DNA of 64,000 nt from Actinomycetota bacterium. Lineage in GTDB: Bacteria > Actinomycetota > Actinomycetes > Nanopelagicales > Nanopelagicaceae. Each line of letters begins with the position of its first letter. The first letter of the stretch is position 1. Under the pieces are notes generated by a model, which was not told the DNA's origin, did no database searches, and worked only from the letters and a program-made list of their open reading frames with translations. The position numbers were made by a program, and so were the translations under genes. Below, piece after piece: positions 1-9,012 of this stretch. Location: positions 86,052 to 150,051 of the forward strand of contig CANFVU010000001.1 in assembly GCA_947450545.1 (NCBI GenBank), written 5' to 3'.

Positions 1-2159
1 CGATGTGTACCGATAGCGATGTCGATAGAGCCATCCGATAAGCCTGCAACAATTTCTTTGCTCTCTTTCGCAGTATTAAATCTCGACAACCCAGCGACGC
101 GCACGGGGAATCCCACATATCGATTCATGAAAGTGGTGAGGTGCTGCTGTACCAACAACGTTGTAGGGACTAATACTGCAACTTGTTTACCGTCCTGCAC
201 TGCTTTAAACGCGGCACGAATTGCAATTTCGGTCTTTCCATATCCAACATCTCCACAGACCACTCGATCCATGGGATGTCGTGCTTCCATATCTTTCTTC
301 ACTTCATCGATAGTGGAGAGCTGATCAATTGTTTCAACGTATGGGAACGCTTCTTCAAGATCGCGCTGCCACGGAGTGTCAGGTGAAAATGCAAAGCCCG
401 GAGCTGCCATTCGAGCTGCATACAGTTGAATTAATTCGGCAGCGATTTGTTTGACTGCTTTTCGAGCTTTTCTCTTTGCATTTTGCCAATCAGCACCGCC
501 AATGCGATGTACCGCTGGAGCTTCGCCGCCAACGTACCGCGTCACTTGTTCTAAGGTATCCGTGGGAACAAAGAGTCGATCCGCAGGTTGACCTCGCTTG
601 GATGCGGCATATTCGATCACCAAATATTCACGTGATATTCCGCCAGCAGTTCGTTGAATCAATTCAATATATCGGCCGACTCCATGTTGCTCATGTACAA
701 CAAAGTCACCTGTGCGAAGCTCAAGGGGGTCGATCGCTTTCTTACGCCGCGATGGCATTCGTGCCTGGTCCTTATTGGATGTTCGCTGACCAGATATATC
801 TTTTTCAGTGATGAGAATTATTTTTGATGAAGCTGCAATGAATCCATGCTCGATTGGAGTCATGGTCAAATAGAGAGCATCGCGAGTGAGTGGACTATCG
901 ATTGTAGAAACTATGCGAGTCGGAATTTCAGCTTCGATAAATATCTGATTGAAGCGATCGATGGTTCCGGGACCAGTTCCGCTAAATATGACGAGATTTC
1001 CAGAAGAAAGCCACTCCTTCATTTCAGCTACGGCAATTTCAATTTTCCCTGCATAAATCGGGATAGCTTCAAACTCATCGAGGCTGCTCTCATCGCTGCC
1101 CTCGCTTCGATAGGGATTGATCGAGCTCCAGGACATTCCGCGCGAGGAAGTAAATTTCTCCAGCTCCGAAATGGAGTAATAGCCCCCTAGTTCCAACGCA
1201 GATGAGATATCAATCGGAGCTGCGGCACCGAGCGCTGCATTCGACCAGGATGCATCGAGGAATTCCTTATTGGTTTCAATTAAATCCAGAGCTCGTGATG
1301 TTATTCGTGGTGCATCAATAACCATTACTTCATATTCACGTGGAAGAAATTCAATGAGGTTGTGCAAATCATCAGTAAGTGCCGCTGTTAAAGATTCCAT
1401 TCCATCAACAGTGATGCCTTCTGAAAGCTTGTGACACATCTCTGAAAGTTGGGGAAATTCAGCAGCGAGATATGCTGCGCGCTTTTTAATCTCATCTGTA
1501 AGTAGGAGTTCGCGACATGGATAAATGATGAGCTCACCCACAACAGGTGAAAGGGTTCTCTGATCTGCGACGGTGAAGTGTGCAAGTTCTTCAATTGTGT
1601 CGCCGAAGAAATCCACGCGAATGGGATGCTCGTGATCGGCTGGGAAGAAATCGACAATACCTCCACGGACTGCAAAATCTCCGCGCTTCTCGACTAAATC
1701 GTTTCGCACAAATCCAAAGAAAGAGAGTTTCTGAATGAGATTCTCCATAGAGAGTTCAGAGCCAATTTCCAAGCGAATGAGTTCCGTTTTTAGCAGCGCT
1801 CCGTTGATGGGTTGAATCAGTCCTCGTACTGAAGTGACAACGACTTTAATTTTCGCGTCACCTTGAATGGAGTGAAGAGCTTTATAGCGCGCAGCAACAG
1901 TGTCGCTCTTTGGACTTAAGCGTTCGTGGGGAAGAGTTTCCCACGGAGGAAAATTGATGACGTGTGAGCTACCAATGTAGGTTTGAATTTCAGCAGTTAA
2001 CTCATCGGCTCGGCGCGACGATGACGTCACAATTAAAACTGGATGATCCTGTGATCTTTTCGCGATCACCAATCCTTGTGCGGCCGTGATAGAGGAAATT
2101 ACTGAATCACCGGGCGAAACAGGGAGAGCTATATCGTTGAGCGCGCGCAATAAGGCCAT
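1..2159 (-). CDS. mfd: Transcription-repair coupling factor Mfd (3' part beyond window)
   Basis: ATP-dependent translocase that removes RNA polymerase stalled at DNA lesions and recruits UvrA. The reading frame is open from ATG at 2159 to the window edge (about 719 codons of a protein usually near 1150-1200), so the C-terminal part is missing. Visible parts are an N-terminal UvrB-like region with PPWETLPHE, the CarD-like RNA-polymerase interaction domain with VVHEQHGVGRY near 830-790, Walker A GDVGYGKTE near 220, and the helicase motif IGTHR at the very edge. A GGGGGAG ribosome site precedes the ATG. It is divergent from ppc. I read no frameshift. Confidence 0.95.
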   Translation of the reverse strand, partial: MALLRALNDIALPVSPGDSVISSITAAQGLVIAKRSQDHPVLIVTSSSRRADELTAEIQTYIGSSHVINFPPWETLPHERLSPKSDTVAARYKALHSIQGDAKIKVVVTSVRGLIQPINGALLKTELIRLEIGSELSMENLIQKLSFFGFVRNDLVEKRGDFAVRGGIVDFFPADHEHPIRVDFFGDTIEELAHFTVADQRTLSPVVGELIIYPCRELLLTDEIKKRAAYLAAEFPQLSEMCHKLSEGITVDGMESLTAALTDDLHNLIEFLPREYEVMVIDAPRITSRALDLIETNKEFLDASWSNAALGAAAPIDISSALELGGYYSISELEKFTSSRGMSWSSINPYRSEGSDESSLDEFEAIPIYAGKIEIAVAEMKEWLSSGNLVIFSGTGPGTIDRFNQIFIEAEIPTRIVSTIDSPLTRDALYLTMTPIEHGFIAASSKIILITEKDISGQRTSNKDQARMPSRRKKAIDPLELRTGDFVVHEQHGVGRYIELIQRTAGGISREYLVIEYAASKRGQPADRLFVPTDTLEQVTRYVGGEAPAVHRIGGADWQNAKRKARKAVKQIAAELIQLYAARMAAPGFAFSPDTPWQRDLEEAFPYVETIDQLSTIDEVKKDMEARHPMDRVVCGDVGYGKTEIAIRAAFKAVQDGKQVAVLVPTTLLVQQHLTTFMNRYVGFPVRVAGLSRFNTAKESKEIVAGLSDGSIDIAIGTH

Positions 2160-2193
2160 AACTCCCCCTCTCTCCATAGATAAACGCCTAAAA

Positions 2194-2217
2194 CCCCCAC
2201 TTCTAAAAGAAGGGGGG
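2194..2217. repeat. Hairpin in the mfd-ppc divergent intergenic region
   Basis: CCCCC plus CTTCT pair with AGAAG plus GGGGG around a short A-rich loop, with one bulged A. It lies between two divergent genes, so it cannot terminate either of them; it would sit in a 5' leader or promoter region. There is no U-tract. Function unknown. Confidence 0.5.
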
Positions 2218-2227
2218 TGATGCGTAC

Positions 2228-2280
2228 ATGACCAGTGTAATCAATCCCCGACCCTCTTCTCACTATATGAATCTGGTCAT
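2228..2280. repeat. 8-bp inverted repeat upstream of ppc
   Basis: ATGACCAG at 2228-2235 is repeated inverted as CTGGTCAT at 2273-2280, a perfect pair with a 37-base spacer, ending 32 bases before the ppc start. The spacer holds a possible -10 TATATG near 2265. Such spacing could fit a dimeric regulator or DNA looping, but no regulator family can be assigned. Confidence 0.4.
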
Positions 2281-2312
2281 CAGACACAAAGTGGGAATGG
2301 AATGATTACCCC

Positions 2313-4988
2313 ATGACGCTACAAGAGGATGGAGCAGCACTCCGCAGTGATGTGCGCCGCCTTGGCGACCTCTTGGGCCAAAGCTTGGTTCGCCAAGAAG
2401 GAAATGACCTTCTTGATTTAGTCGAAAGTGTCCGTCGAGCTATTCGCGAAGGTGGCGGAGAAAAAATCCTCGACAACCTCACATCTGATCAAAGCATCCA
2501 ATTGGTTCGAGCTTTCAGCACATACTTTCACTTAGCGAATGTTGCTGAACAAGTTCACCGAGCTCGAGTTTTATCTGAAGAGAGAATTGCCGGTGGCTCA
2601 TGGCTCACTCGCGCAGTAGATCGCATCATTGAAGCACAAGAAACTCATCACGAGTTTTCACGTGAAGATATTCAAGAATGGGTCGATAATTTTTCGGTTC
2701 GCCCTGTATTCACCGCGCACCCAACTGAAGCTGCACGACGTTCTGTCTTGAGCAAAATGGGAACGATTGCAGACTTGCTAGATGATCCAGATACATCAAC
2801 TCGTAATCGTCGTCTTGCAGAAGCAGTGGATCTCTTGTGGCAAACAGATGAACTTCGCCTAGGACGTCCAGAGCCTCTCGACGAAGCAACGAATGCGTTG
2901 TATTACCTCGATGATCTTTTCACTATGACAATGCCAGAAGTTTTGGATGACTTCTCAACAGAGCTCAAGCGCCTTGGCGTGGAAGTTTCTCCGACAGCAC
3001 GTCCATTCAGTTTTGGTACTTGGATTGGTGGAGACCGCGATGGAAACCCTCACATCACTCCGGAAGTAACAAAAGCTGCAATTACTCTCCAAACAGGGCA
3101 TTTCATTCGTTCGATGTTGAAAGCAATTGATGAACTACGCCAAGCGCTCTCTATTTCGACCCGAATTGTGGGTGTATCACAAGCACTTCTGGACTCAGTA
3201 AAAAGTGACCTCAACCGACTCCCTGAAATTGAAGATCGTTATCGCCGCCTCAATGTCGAAGAGCCATATCGCTTGAAAGCTACCGCTATTCGCCACCGCT
3301 TGATTTTGACTCAACGCCGTCACGCAGCAGGTACTGCGCACGAAGTTGGACGGGACTACAACAGCACGGAAGAGCTTTTAAGTGATCTTGGGCTAATGCG
3401 AAGCTCATTGATGGCGCATAACGGCGAACTTATTGCCACGGGCTTACTCGAACGAATCATTCGCACCGTTTCGTCATTTGGAATTACTCATGCAACCTTA
3501 GATGTGCGCGAACATTCCGACGCTCACCATCATGCTCTGGCTCAAATTCTGGGTGAGAAATATTCCAAGCGCACCGAAACCCTTATCGCCGAACTCAAGA
3601 GCCCATCTTCAGCAGATTTTTCTCACCTCGATGCTGATGGGTTAAAGACACTCAATACTTTTGTTGCTATTCGAGATCTCATCGTTAAATTCGGTCCTGA
3701 AGTTATCGAGACCTACATCATTTCGATGACTAAGAGCCACGAAGATGTGCTTGCCCCAGTCGTGCTTGCACAGATCGCTGGATTAATTTCGCTGCACGAT
3801 TCTGAAAAGTTTGCCATGGTTGGGTTTGCACCTCTCCTAGAGACTGTTGCTGAACTGCGAGCAGCTGATGAAATTCTCGACGCTCTCCTTTCCAATCCTG
3901 ATTACCGTTCATTGGTAAAACTTCGCGGTGACATCCAAGAAGTCATGTTGGGTTATTCAGATTCCAATAAAGATGCTGGTATTGCGACCTCACAATGGGA
4001 GATTCACAAAGCCCAGAGAAAACTTCGTGACGTTGCCAAAAAGCATGGCGTGAAACTTCGCCTCTTCCACGGTCGAGGTGGATCTGTCGGTCGCGGTGGC
4101 GGTCCTACATATGACGCGCTAATCGCTCTTCCTTGGGGAACACTTGATGGACAAATCAAGATGACCGAGCAAGGCGAAGTTATTAGCGATAAATATGCGC
4201 TTCCTGCTCTAGCACGTGAAAACGTTGAACTTACTCTTGCTGCAGCTCTAGAAGCTACAGTTCTTAATCGCTCAGCACGTCAAAGTGCTGAAGACCTCGC
4301 AAAGTGGAATTCCTGCATGGACATCGTCAGCGATAGTTCATTTGCTTCGTACCGCAAACTCATTGATCATCCTGATTTGCCTGCATATTTCTACGCCTCA
4401 ACTCCTGTCGAGCAATTGGGCGATCTCTTCTTAGGTTCGCGCCCATCGCGTCGCCCTGATGCATCTGGTGGATTAGCAAGTTTGCGCGCTATTCCATGGG
4501 TATTTGGATGGACCCAGTCACGTCAGATTATTCCTGGTTGGTTCGGTGTCGGCTCGGGGTTGAAAGCAGCTCGTGAAGCAGGCCAGACCGATACTTTGAA
4601 ACATATGTTGAAAGAATGGCACTTCTTCCGCACATTCATCTCCAATGTAGAGATGACAATGGCGAAGACAGATCTTGCTATGTCCCGCAAGTATGTGGAG
4701 AAGCTCGTTGATCCTTCACTTCATCATTTCCTCGCTGAGATCGAAACCGAGTTTGCACTCGCTCGTCAAGAAATTTTGCTCCTCACCGACAAGCAGGAGC
4801 TTTTGGGCGATCAAGAGATATTGGCTCGCACGCTTCAAGTTCGCGATATTTATCTAGCTCCGCTTCATTTATTACAGATATCGCTCCTCCAGCACGTACG
4901 TGATGGTGGAGATACAGATCCAGTTCTTCACCGCGCACTTCTTCTCACCATTAACGGTGTTGCTGCGGGTCTGCGTAATACTGGCTGA
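2313..4988 (+). CDS. ppc: Phosphoenolpyruvate carboxylase
   Basis: Carboxylates phosphoenolpyruvate with bicarbonate to oxaloacetate, refilling the TCA cycle. The 891-residue protein has the usual family length. Visible motifs are FTAHPTEA with catalytic His near residue 136, IGGDRDGNP near 240, GYSDSNKDAG near 548, the glycine-rich FHGRGGSVGRGGGP near 586, and the C-terminal NTG. The ATG at 2313 has only a weak upstream AATGGA. The gene is monocistronic, divergent from mfd, and ends one base before the convergent pth stop. It complements icd, mdh and sucCD further along. Confidence 0.98.
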   Translation: MTLQEDGAALRSDVRRLGDLLGQSLVRQEGNDLLDLVESVRRAIREGGGEKILDNLTSDQSIQLVRAFSTYFHLANVAEQVHRARVLSEERIAGGSWLTRAVDRIIEAQETHHEFSREDIQEWVDNFSVRPVFTAHPTEAARRSVLSKMGTIADLLDDPDTSTRNRRLAEAVDLLWQTDELRLGRPEPLDEATNALYYLDDLFTMTMPEVLDDFSTELKRLGVEVSPTARPFSFGTWIGGDRDGNPHITPEVTKAAITLQTGHFIRSMLKAIDELRQALSISTRIVGVSQALLDSVKSDLNRLPEIEDRYRRLNVEEPYRLKATAIRHRLILTQRRHAAGTAHEVGRDYNSTEELLSDLGLMRSSLMAHNGELIATGLLERIIRTVSSFGITHATLDVREHSDAHHHALAQILGEKYSKRTETLIAELKSPSSADFSHLDADGLKTLNTFVAIRDLIVKFGPEVIETYIISMTKSHEDVLAPVVLAQIAGLISLHDSEKFAMVGFAPLLETVAELRAADEILDALLSNPDYRSLVKLRGDIQEVMLGYSDSNKDAGIATSQWEIHKAQRKLRDVAKKHGVKLRLFHGRGGSVGRGGGPTYDALIALPWGTLDGQIKMTEQGEVISDKYALPALARENVELTLAAALEATVLNRSARQSAEDLAKWNSCMDIVSDSSFASYRKLIDHPDLPAYFYASTPVEQLGDLFLGSRPSRRPDASGGLASLRAIPWVFGWTQSRQIIPGWFGVGSGLKAAREAGQTDTLKHMLKEWHFFRTFISNVEMTMAKTDLAMSRKYVEKLVDPSLHHFLAEIETEFALARQEILLLTDKQELLGDQEILARTLQVRDIYLAPLHLLQISLLQHVRDGGDTDPVLHRALLLTINGVAAGLRNTG

Positions 4989-4989
4989 T

Positions 4990-5553
4990 TTATTTATTGA
5001 ACTCTTGTTGAGCTACTTCTAATCCTTTTTCAATCAAGCGCTCGACTGCCAAAGCACCACGTGCGATGAAATCATCCAGCTCTTTCTTCTCGGTGGACGA
5101 GAACGGTTTTAATACAAAGTCAGCTGGATCTTGAGGAGCAGGTGGGCGGCCGACGCCGATTCGGACTCGGTAATAGTCGGGCCCTGAGAAATGCTTCGTA
5201 ATATCTTTGAGACCGTTGTGGCCGTTATCCCCGCCACCTAGCTTCATGCGAATGGTGTTGAAAGGAATATCTATTTCGTCATGAACAACGATGATGTTTT
5301 TAGCTTCGACTTTATAGAAATCGGCGAGTGCTTTGAGAGGCGCACCAGACTCATTCATATAGAGCTTTGATTTAGCGACCGTGACTGCGACCCCTGCAAC
5401 TCGAATATCTGCAATGTCGCAACGAGATTTATGCGAGGAAAGTTTTATGCCACTGGCCAGATAGTTTGTCACCATCTGGCCAGCGTTGTGTCGTGTGGAT
5501 GCGTATTGATCGCCTGGATTGCCTAGGCCGAAAACAATCCAGCGATCTGACAT
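4990..5553 (-). CDS. pth: Peptidyl-tRNA hydrolase
   Basis: Cleaves peptidyl-tRNA released from stalled ribosomes, recycling tRNA. The 187-residue protein shows LGNPGDQY, then STRHN with catalytic His22, VVHDEIDIP with the catalytic Asp, and GGGDNGHNGLKD, all hallmarks of bacterial Pth. GGAG lies a few bases before the ATG. It follows rplY by 24 bases and is probably cotranscribed with it; the rplY-pth pair is standard in actinobacteria. Its stop is one base from the ppc stop, with no room for a separate terminator. Confidence 0.97.
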   Translation of the reverse strand: MSDRWIVFGLGNPGDQYASTRHNAGQMVTNYLASGIKLSSHKSRCDIADIRVAGVAVTVAKSKLYMNESGAPLKALADFYKVEAKNIIVVHDEIDIPFNTIRMKLGGGDNGHNGLKDITKHFSGPDYYRVRIGVGRPPAPQDPADFVLKPFSSTEKKELDDFIARGALAVERLIEKGLEVAQQEFNK

Positions 5554-5577
5554 CGTTACTCCACTAATTACTTGTTA

Positions 5578-6192
5578 TTACTTTGATTCTGCTGCAGGAG
5601 CTGCTGGGGCCGCTGCTGCATCAGCTGCTGGAGCTGCTGGTGTCTCTTCAACTGCTGTTGACTTCTCAGACAAGTGAACAACAACCATGTGTGGGTCAGA
5701 AACAAGCTTCATGCCTGCAGGAAGAGCAACATCTGAAGCGTACTTAGAAGTGTTTGCTTCCATACCTTCGATATTCAATTCAATAAATTGTGGAATTGAG
5801 GTTGCTTCAACTTCAACTTCGATTGAGTTGTTAACGTGCTCAAGGATTCCATCACGAGCATGCGCTCCAACTGTGTGAACTGGTACATCCACAGTCACCT
5901 TTTCGCCGCGACGAACAACGAGTAGATCGACGTGCTCGAGAATTCCTGTCAAAGGATTCTTTGTCACTGACTTTGGAAGTGTGAGTTCAACTTTGCCATC
6001 AAAATTGATGTCGAGAAGAACGTTTGAGGTCTTGAGTGCTGTGCCCATCTCCTTTGCAGGAAGGGAAACGTGTTGTGGCTCTGCGCCGTGTCCATAAATT
6101 ACTGCCGGGACAAGTCCAGCTTTACGATCGCGACGTGATGCGCCTTTACCAAAATTGGTGCGCTTTGTTCCGTTGATTGAAATCTCGGCCAT
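5578..6192 (-). CDS. rplY: 50S ribosomal protein L25/general stress protein Ctc
   Basis: Binds 5S rRNA in the large ribosomal subunit. At 204 residues it is the long two-domain (TL5/Ctc) form: an N-terminal L25 domain with TKRTNFGKGASRRDRKAGLVPAVIYG, then a C-terminal beta domain to about residue 185. It ends in a low-complexity Ala/Pro-rich tail, typical of actinobacterial Ctc. It precedes pth in the same orientation. The leader region 6193-6373 separates it from prs. Confidence 0.96.
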   Translation of the reverse strand: MAEISINGTKRTNFGKGASRRDRKAGLVPAVIYGHGAEPQHVSLPAKEMGTALKTSNVLLDINFDGKVELTLPKSVTKNPLTGILEHVDLLVVRRGEKVTVDVPVHTVGAHARDGILEHVNNSIEVEVEATSIPQFIELNIEGMEANTSKYASDVALPAGMKLVSDPHMVVVHLSEKSTAVEETPAAPAADAAAAPAAPAAESK

Positions 6193-6319
6193 GAGTTGCT
6201 GCTTTCTCTAATTATCCGTTCGGGGACCTGTGCGTTTACTACAGCACGGTTAGAGAGCAACCCGTCGATTACGGATACTGTAATTCAGACCAGTTATCCC
6301 TCGCCGTGACGTGGCATAA

Positions 6320-6359
6320 GAATAGCCGCGGGCTTCAGATTGAGCAAAACGGGCTATTC
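6320..6359 (-). repeat. Inverted repeat in the prs-rplY gap, possible terminator
   Basis: GAATAGCC at 6320-6327 and GGCTATTC at 6352-6359 form a perfect 8-bp stem with a 24-base loop, 14 bases past the prs stop. On the minus strand the stem is followed only by TTATG, so it is a weak terminator candidate at best. The rest of 6193-6319 should hold the rplY promoter and leader; no clear motif was found there. Confidence 0.35.
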
Positions 6360-6373
6360 AGGCTTGAAAAATA

Positions 6374-7354
6374 TTAGCTGTGGCCATCAAAGAGGCTTGT
6401 CACTGACCCATCTTCGAAAACTTCGCGAATTGCGCGCGCAAGGAGCGGAGCAATTGAAAGAACGGCAAGTTTGTCGAATTTGCGATCATCGGGAATCGGC
6501 AAAGTATTTGTTACGACAACTTCAGCTGCACCGCTATTTTTCAAACGATCAGATGCAGGACCTGAGAGCACTGCGTGAGTTGCAGCAACGATAACTTCTG
6601 ATGCGCCAGCTTCAAGACAAGCATCGACTGCTTTGACGATAGTTCCAGCGGTATCAATCATGTCATCAATAACAACGGCAGTGCGTCCTTTTACATCGCC
6701 GACAATGCGACCAACAGTTGCTTCATTAGGAATGCGAGGATCACGAGTCTTGTGAATAAAAGCGATTGGGCATCCACCCATGAGATCTGACCAACGCTCA
6801 GCAACACGTACTCGTCCTGAATCCGGAGAGACGATGGTGAGGTTGTTGCGATCGACTTTGCTGCCAACATAATTTGTGAGCAGTGGAAGTGCAAAGAGAT
6901 GGTCTACAGGACCATCAAAAAATCCTTGGATCTGTGAAGTGTGAAGGTCTACAACCATCATTCGATCTGCGCCAGCAGTCTTAAAGAGATCTGCCATGAG
7001 GCGAGCTGAAATTGGCTCACGTCCGCGATGCTTCTTATCTTGACGTGCATATCCGTAGAAAGGAGCGACGACAGTAATGCGTTTTGCAGATGCGCGCTTA
7101 AGAGCATCGACCATGATCAACTGTTCCATGATCTGCTTGTTGACTGGGGCCGCGTGGCTTTGAATCACGAATGCATCGCTTCCGCGAACGCTCTCTTCGA
7201 AACGAACAAAAATTTCGCCGTTGGCAAAATCGTAGGCCGATGTTGGAGTGACTGCGATTCCTAAATCAGCTGCCACTTCCTCAGCTAATTCTGGATAACC
7301 TCGTCCGGAAAATACGCGCAGGCGCTTTTCAGATGAGAGTCGTAGTTCGCTCAT
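6374..7354 (-). CDS. prs: Ribose-phosphate pyrophosphokinase
   Basis: Makes PRPP from ribose 5-phosphate and ATP, feeding purine, pyrimidine, histidine and tryptophan synthesis. The frame is open to 7468, but I start at ATG 7354 (326 residues). It has AAGGGGAG just upstream, begins MSELRLSSEKRLRVFSGRG, matches family length, and avoids overlap with glmU, whose stop lies 29 bases away. Motifs are DLHTSQIQGFFD, SPDSGRVRVAE and the PRPP loop DDMIDTAGTI near residue 225. glmU-prs order is conserved in actinobacteria. Confidence 0.96.
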   Translation of the reverse strand: MSELRLSSEKRLRVFSGRGYPELAEEVAADLGIAVTPTSAYDFANGEIFVRFEESVRGSDAFVIQSHAAPVNKQIMEQLIMVDALKRASAKRITVVAPFYGYARQDKKHRGREPISARLMADLFKTAGADRMMVVDLHTSQIQGFFDGPVDHLFALPLLTNYVGSKVDRNNLTIVSPDSGRVRVAERWSDLMGGCPIAFIHKTRDPRIPNEATVGRIVGDVKGRTAVVIDDMIDTAGTIVKAVDACLEAGASEVIVAATHAVLSGPASDRLKNSGAAEVVVTNTLPIPDDRKFDKLAVLSIAPLLARAIREVFEDGSVTSLFDGHS

Positions 7355-7383
7355 TGATACTCCCCTTACTCCAGTTGTTCGGT

Positions 7384-8820
7384 CTACTCCTGAAATCCTA
7401 ATTCGTTGGCTCCCGCATCTCGTGCGACTTCTGCAGATTTCGTTCCCGATCTGCGACGAAGGACCCAACCCAAAACATTTCGCTGTTTTCCACGGGCAAC
7501 ACCGATTGCACCCGCAGGAACATCCTCAGTAATAACCGACCCTGCTGCCGTGTAGGCGCCATCGCCGATAGTTACTGGTGCGACGAGCATAGTGTCACTG
7601 CCCACGCGGACATGGCTTCCCACAGTTGTGTGGTGTTTCTCAACGCCGTCGTAATTCACAAAAATCGTAGCTGCCCCAATATTGGTGCCTTCGCCAATCG
7701 TGGCATCTCCTACATAGGAAAGGTGAGGGACTTTTGATCCTTCTCCAATAGAAGCATTTTTAGTCTCAACAAAAGCGCCGACTTTAGCTTTCGCAGCTAA
7801 GCGAGTTCCTGGGCGAATGAATGCGAATGGACCAACAGCTGCATCTGCTCCAATATGGGAATCAGTGACACGAGATTCAATAATCGAAGCTCCTGCTTCA
7901 ACTTCAACGTTGACAAGTGTTGAGCGAGGTCCGATGACAGCCCCTGATTCAATTCGAGTCGAGCCGTGAATCGCACTACCAGGATAGATCGTGACATCAG
8001 GAGAGATCGATACTCCTGAATCAATCCATGTTGTCATGGGATCAATAATGGTTACACCTGCGCGCATATATTCATCATTAATGCGATCACGCATAATGGC
8101 AGCGCATTCAGCGAGCTGAGAGCGATCGTTAATTCCAAGAGTCTCAGTAAAGTCATTGGACTGAATAGCTACAGCAACTTGCGCTGAATTCTTAATCAGT
8201 GAAATCACGTCAGTCAGATACAGCTCGCCTTGTGAATTATCCGCCGTAAGTTTTTGTGATGCAGAACGAAGAGCAGCGATATCAAAGAGATATACGCCCG
8301 TGTTGATCTCATCAATCTGCTTTTGATCATCATCAGCATCGCGCTCTTCCACAATACTGACGATTGCTCCGAGGTCATCGCGAACAATTCGACCATAGCC
8401 AAATGGATCAGGCAGCACTGCAGTCAATACTGAGGCAACGCTTTCAAGCTCGACATGTGCTTCGATAAATTCGTTAAGGGTAGATGTGCGAAGAAGAGGT
8501 GTATCTCCCGCAACAATAAGGACAACGCCTTCAGCTTTTGTGTCAGCAAGCGCAAGTTGCACCGCATGGCCAGTGCCCTTTCGCTCAGCTTGAAAAGTTT
8601 TAGATGCTGATGGAGCGATTGATGAGAGATGGCTTTCAACTTCTTCGCGATGAGCGCCGACAACAACGTTGAGAGATTGCGCAACGGGGGCAACTGCATC
8701 GATCACGTGATGGATGACTGACTTGCCGGCGATGGGATGAAGTACTTTTGCGAGGGAGGATTTCATTCGCGTGCCTTCGCCCGCGGCGAGCACTATCGCA
8801 AGGTCTACTGCCTTACCCAA
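7384..8820 (-). CDS. glmU: Bifunctional UDP-GlcNAc pyrophosphorylase/glucosamine-1-phosphate acetyltransferase
   Basis: Acetylates glucosamine-1-phosphate and then uridylylates it to UDP-GlcNAc, the peptidoglycan precursor. The 478-residue protein starts with the nucleotidyltransferase motif LAAGEGTRMKSSLAKVLHP, and from about residue 250 shows the hexapeptide-repeat left-handed beta-helix of the acetyltransferase. Start is TTG at 8820, supported by GGAGG four bases upstream. It works with glmS and glmM at the other end of the window. A tRNA-Gln gene lies 57 bases upstream on the same strand. Confidence 0.97.
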   Translation of the reverse strand: MGKAVDLAIVLAAGEGTRMKSSLAKVLHPIAGKSVIHHVIDAVAPVAQSLNVVVGAHREEVESHLSSIAPSASKTFQAERKGTGHAVQLALADTKAEGVVLIVAGDTPLLRTSTLNEFIEAHVELESVASVLTAVLPDPFGYGRIVRDDLGAIVSIVEERDADDDQKQIDEINTGVYLFDIAALRSASQKLTADNSQGELYLTDVISLIKNSAQVAVAIQSNDFTETLGINDRSQLAECAAIMRDRINDEYMRAGVTIIDPMTTWIDSGVSISPDVTIYPGSAIHGSTRIESGAVIGPRSTLVNVEVEAGASIIESRVTDSHIGADAAVGPFAFIRPGTRLAAKAKVGAFVETKNASIGEGSKVPHLSYVGDATIGEGTNIGAATIFVNYDGVEKHHTTVGSHVRVGSDTMLVAPVTIGDGAYTAAGSVITEDVPAGAIGVARGKQRNVLGWVLRRRSGTKSAEVARDAGANELGFQE

Positions 8821-8877
8821 AGTGCCCTCCTAGCTGTGTTCGTCTAGCTGGTGTAGCAAGTCTAGAAAGTCTATCGG

Positions 8878-8952
8878 TGGCTCCGCCACCAGGTATCGAT
8901 CCTGGACCCTGGGCTTCAAAGGCCCATGTGCTAGCCACTACACAATGGCGGA
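8878..8952 (-). tRNA. tRNA-Gln (anticodon TTG), CCA encoded
   Basis: The minus strand folds as a cloverleaf. Acceptor TCCGCCA pairs with TGGCGGA; the anticodon stem TGGGC/GCCCA encloses loop CTTTGAA with anticodon TTG; the T arm is CCAGG/CCTGG. The discriminator is G, followed by genomic CCA (75 nt with CCA). It is upstream of glmU and may be cotranscribed with it. Confidence 0.95.
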
Positions 8953-8968
8953 ACCTGAATTCTCCCTT

Positions 8969-9009
8969 AAAAAGCCTCTTCCTGCAAAAGCGCGCAATTG
9001 CGCAGGAGG
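8969..9009 (-). terminator. Probable intrinsic terminator after ispE
   Basis: On the minus strand, CCTCCTGC at 9009-9002 pairs with GCAGGAAG at 8985-8978 (one G-T pair), followed by a T-run at 8973-8969. The loop contains the palindrome GCGCAATTGCGC. It sits directly past the ispE stop and before tRNA-Gln. Confidence 0.6.
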
Positions 9010-9012
9010 TTG

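Noticed and set aside
19..1190. Several plus-strand open frames in the first 1.2 kb
   Set aside because: They are antisense to one continuous Mfd reading frame with clear motifs (VVHEQHGVGRY, GDVGYGKTE).
1..2159. Possible broken mfd
   Set aside because: The minus-strand frame reads without a stop from ATG 2159 to the window edge; it is cut by the window, not mutated.
2194..2217. Hairpin as a transcription terminator
   Set aside because: It lies upstream of two divergent genes and lacks a T-tract on either strand.
7355..7468. N-terminal extension of prs
   Set aside because: It overlaps the glmU 3' end in another frame, has no family similarity, and a good ribosome site precedes ATG 7354.
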